From assembly GCA_020536535.1 (NCBI GenBank), contig JAHLWZ010000985.1:1-33132 (forward strand): 33,132 bases of DNA. Direction: 5' to 3'. The position numbers and the translations under genes were made by a program. Positions 30,193 through 33,132 of this stretch are shown here, piece after piece; positions within the stretch are counted from its first letter, which is position 1; each line of letters begins with the position of its first letter. The notes under the pieces are model-generated. The model worked only from the letters and a program-made list of their open reading frames with translations. It was not told where the DNA came from and did no database searches. The stretch is from Pelomyxa schiedti. Lineage: Eukaryota; Evosea; Pelobiontida; Pelomyxidae.

Positions 30193-33132
30193 GATTATCC
30201 TCCCCTTTTTGAAATTGTCGTCCTCGACAACTCCTAACCGCTTTGGTGCCGGTGGAGTAACTGCGTACAGCTTGTAGTCGCTGAGGCGGGCTGGAGGGTG
30301 GCGTTTTCGGGTTGGTCTGCTGGTATTCGTTGTTGGTGCGGTCACCGCTTTTGTCGGTGTTGAGTCGGCACCCGTGGTGGGCAGGTCTGCATCGCTATCG
30401 GCCTCCTTGTGGGTCGATTGTGCGGCTCGTGTTGATTGTGCAACTTGTGTTGTTGTTCTTGTTGTCTCGGGTGGTTTTGTGGGCTCTGGCGTTGTTGGTG
30501 GTTGCCACTCCGCGTCTCGTGGGTCAATGCCGCCATTGGCGTTGCGTGTAAGGGAAGGTACTTCTTCGTACTTTTCAATCTCTCTCTTCCTGTTTTGTCT
30601 CTTCCTTCCCTGCTTTTCTTCCCACCTTTGGTGTCGTTCTTCTTTTGTGTCCAGGGTGCCCTTGGGTTCCAGTGATGGATCAAATGTATCTCCTGCTGCA
30701 ATTTCTGGTGCTGCCTCTGGCGTTCTTGGGTAATACTCCTTGAGTCTGCTCACGTGGATCAGCTGGGCAAGGGGAAATCCTCTGTCATTCTCCAGTTGGT
30801 ACAGATTAGCATTGACTTTGTCAATGATGACAAAAGGGCCTTGCCAACGAGCTGCAAACTTCCTGCCCTCCTTGTCTTCATTCCGTGTGATCTGGTTCAC
30901 ATACATCCAGACTTGCTGTCCCACATGAAAGCTTGGAGGATTCTTCATTCGACCTCTCTCAGTTTCCTCCTGATGTAACTTTTCCTTTTCCAGATACATC
31001 CTAACAAATTTAAAGGACTCGTGCAAGCCTTGAATCCAGCGTTTCGTTTGCTGCTCAATGCCGCACCTTTCCTCCTCCCTCTCAAATTGCCTGTCCCCAG
31101 GCAATTGCATCTCCGTTCCGTGTGCCAGGAAGAAGGGAGTGTGCCTAGTTACGGCATTGGAGCTCGACCTGTAAGCACACAGCACCGGCTGGAGATAGAT
31201 ATCCCATTTCTGCTTGTGGCTATCTGCATAGATCCGTAGCATGTCAATCAGTGTCCTGTTGAAGCGCTCAACCTGTCCATTTGTCTGAGGTCTGTATGCT
31301 GTTGTTAACCTATGTTCAATGCTGAAAATCTTATTGACTTCTTCCACCAGATCATTCAAAAAGTGACTGCCTCTGTCTGAAATGAGGATGTCAGGGATCC
31401 CATGGCGGCAGATCCAGAAGTCAATAAATATTCGTGCAGTAGTTGCTGCGTCTGCACTGACTGTGGCAAAAGCCTCAGGCCACTTTGTGAAGTGGTCCAC
31501 GAATACCAGGATGTATTCGTTCCCTTGCTTGGTGCGTGTCAACTTACCAATATAATCCACACCAATCATCTGACGTGGTCTAGATGCAACTGGCAGGCTC
31601 ATGGGAACTCCCTTGTTCAAGTTGGATCTGTTCCTGTACTCTTGGCATTCCCGGCAGGTTTTGCAGTACTGCTGAATGTCCTGCGCCATCCCCTTCCACC
31701 AATATCTCCTCCTGACCTTGTCAAAGGTTCTAGCATATGACAGGTGGCCGCCTGCAAGCGGGGAATCATGAAGCTCTTGCAGGACTCCCTCCTTCATGCT
31801 GCTCGGCAATACTACACAAAGGTTTGGCATCTGTCCACGCCCAGCTGTGCACCATCTATACATAATGTCATCATCTCCCTTGAGAAACAGCTCTTTGGTG
31901 TGCCACAGCTCCCGGTTCCATTGCTTATCTCTAGAACCAATCTCTCTTCCACTGACCATGTTCTGTATGTCCAGAATGTTCTCATCAAGGCGCTGACTGT
32001 TTTGTATCTTGGCCTTGAGCTCATCTGCAACAATAAACAGGAGTTTATCTATCGGATAATGTGAGAGTGTGTGAGGTACTGCCATCTCTTTCCCAGGTTT
32101 GTGAATAATTGTGGGGTTAAATTGCAAAAGGGTTAGAGACCAGCGTGCCAGTCTTCCTGAAAGATTCTTTGCTTCCAGCAGATACTTCAGAGCAATATGA
32201 TCTGTATACAGGATAAGTGTTGAGCCATGAATATAGCTCCTCCAGTGCTTCATGGCATCCACCGCTGCCAAACATTCCCGCTCTCTGGTGTCGTAATTCT
32301 TCTCTGCCGGCGTCAGGCTTCTACTCCAGTAAGCTAATGTTACCCTCCTTTTATTAATTTCTTGAAACAAGACCGCTCCTAACCCGATTCCAGATGCATC
32401 AGATTCGATGCAGAAAGGTTCCTTACGCACTGGGAACCCCAATATTGGCGCTTCGACCATTGTGCGTTTCAACTCCTGGAATGCCCTCTGTTGTGGTTCC
32501 TCCCATATAAATACGCTATCTTTCTTATATAGTTCCACCAAGGGCTGGCTTTTGCTTGCAAAGTCTCTTATAAATCGCCGGCTGAAGCCCACCAACCCAA
32601 TGAACTGCTGCACATCAGCTGGTGTTTTTGGGGTTGGGAATTTGCTTACAGCTTCGACGTGGCTTAGGCTAGTTGCTATACCTTCACCAGAGATTCTGTG
32701 CCCAAGGTAAAGCAATTCCTTTTGAGCATACTGACCTTTATTCATGCATATGAATAGGTGGGCATCACTGAGCCTCTGAAGGACATGAATCAGCCTCTGA
32801 TTGTGTTCTGGCATGTCTCTTCCAAATATTAATATATCATCAATATACACAAGGCACTCCTCCCAGAGGAGGCCTCACAATATTAGATCCATGGCCCTTT
32901 GAAAAGTTGCTGGAGCATTGGAAAGACCGAATGGCAGTCTATTCCATTCGAACAGGCCACCTCTAGTGGTAAACGCGGTTTTGTTGCTTATCTTTCTCAG
33001 ATATTGGGATTTGCCAGTATCCACTGCATAAGTCGAGGAGCGAGAATACCTTCTGTCCCGCCAGTGTTGTTAAGCATTCCTCAATGTGTGGTAAAGGGTA
33101 TACATCCCTCTCTGTCACCATATTCAGCTTTC
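30142..33132 (-). pseudogene. Broken pol polyprotein (RT-RNase H-integrase) of Ty3/gypsy element
   Basis: From the window edge the RT reads [16 protein letters not shown], then shifts frame near 32978-32990, and a TGA stop lies at 32875-32877 just before the catalytic YIDD motif. Downstream a 902-codon frame is open. RNase H shows ESDASGIGLGAVLF and YTDHIALKYL. Integrase shows the HHCC finger (GGHLSYARTF, CKTCRECQ), then DYIGKL, SDRGSHF and YRPQTNGQVERFNRT for the DDE core. A GPY/F module (ARWQGPFVIIDKVN) and a Pro/Thr-rich tail with no chromodomain follow. With one frameshift and one stop in RT it is probably recently decayed, or misassembled. Confidence 0.85.
30193..30210 (-). other. Polypurine tract of the retrotransposon
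   Basis: Minus-strand AAAAAGGGGAGGATAATC immediately precedes the TGTCAG LTR start. This is the normal priming site for plus-strand DNA synthesis. Confidence 0.6.

Larger units (their letters stand above)
29990..33132 (-). mobile_element. Ty3/gypsy LTR retrotransposon, 3' part, cut by window edge
   Basis: Minus-strand order RT - RNase H - integrase - polypurine tract - LTR is Ty3/gypsy (integrase last), not Copia. The gag, protease and 5' LTR lie beyond 33132, if present. The insertion sits just upstream of the TPR-UIM gene in the same orientation. The RT region is broken, so it is not autonomous as read. Confidence 0.85.

Overview
The window is intron-dense eukaryotic DNA, most probably from an amoebozoan. 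I assign it there from gene content: a circularly permuted Ras (cpRas) protein, a TKL-type kinase with a C-terminal SH2 domain (the SHK layout known from Dictyostelium), a MEF2-type MADS-box gene and a TRAF7 homologue. Introns are short (mostly about 35-60 nt) and nearly all GT-AG, so most single reading frames are fragments. I rebuilt genes by joining exons in phase. For the C39 peptidase, the ART-UBR protein, the MEF2-like gene and the SNAPC3-like gene the summed exon lengths divide by three.

Layout: (194-2095 +) an SLC18-like MFS transporter, then after only 19 bp (2115-3176 +) a secreted C39-like cysteine peptidase. (3362-5540 -) an arginine-type ADP-ribosyltransferase fused to three tandem UBR-box zinc fingers. 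(6066-9495 +) a cpRas/Sec23-like VWA protein. (9570-12021 -) a CAT/SLC7-type amino-acid transporter. (12144-14036 +) a MEF2-like factor. (14331-15630 -) a probable LURP-one/tubby-C-like protein. (15854-19575 +) a very large SNAPC3/SNAP50 homologue. (19731-21511 -) a split-barrel flavin-binding domain fused to an NmrA-like NAD(P) domain. (21728-25195 -) a TRAF7-type E3 ligase. (25420-28377 +) an SHK-type kinase-SH2 protein with a frame break in the SH2 domain. (28516-29884 -) a TPR protein with a C-terminal ubiquitin-interacting motif. (30142-33132 -) the 3' part of a broken Ty3/gypsy retrotransposon, running off the window edge.

Genes alternate as divergent and convergent pairs with very small gaps: 122-224 bp between three pairs of divergent start codons and 74-294 bp between convergent stop codons. 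Three genes begin with GC-rich, low-complexity exons. Ubiquitin-related parts recur (UBR boxes, RING-TRAF, UIM), but nothing shows that these genes form one pathway.

The strongest candidate for something undescribed is the ART-UBR fusion. It joins an enzyme class that ADP-ribosylates arginine to a repeat array of the fold that reads N-terminal arginine, with an exact 243-nt repeat period. The split-barrel/NmrA fusion is a second unusual architecture. No tRNA, rRNA or CRISPR was found.
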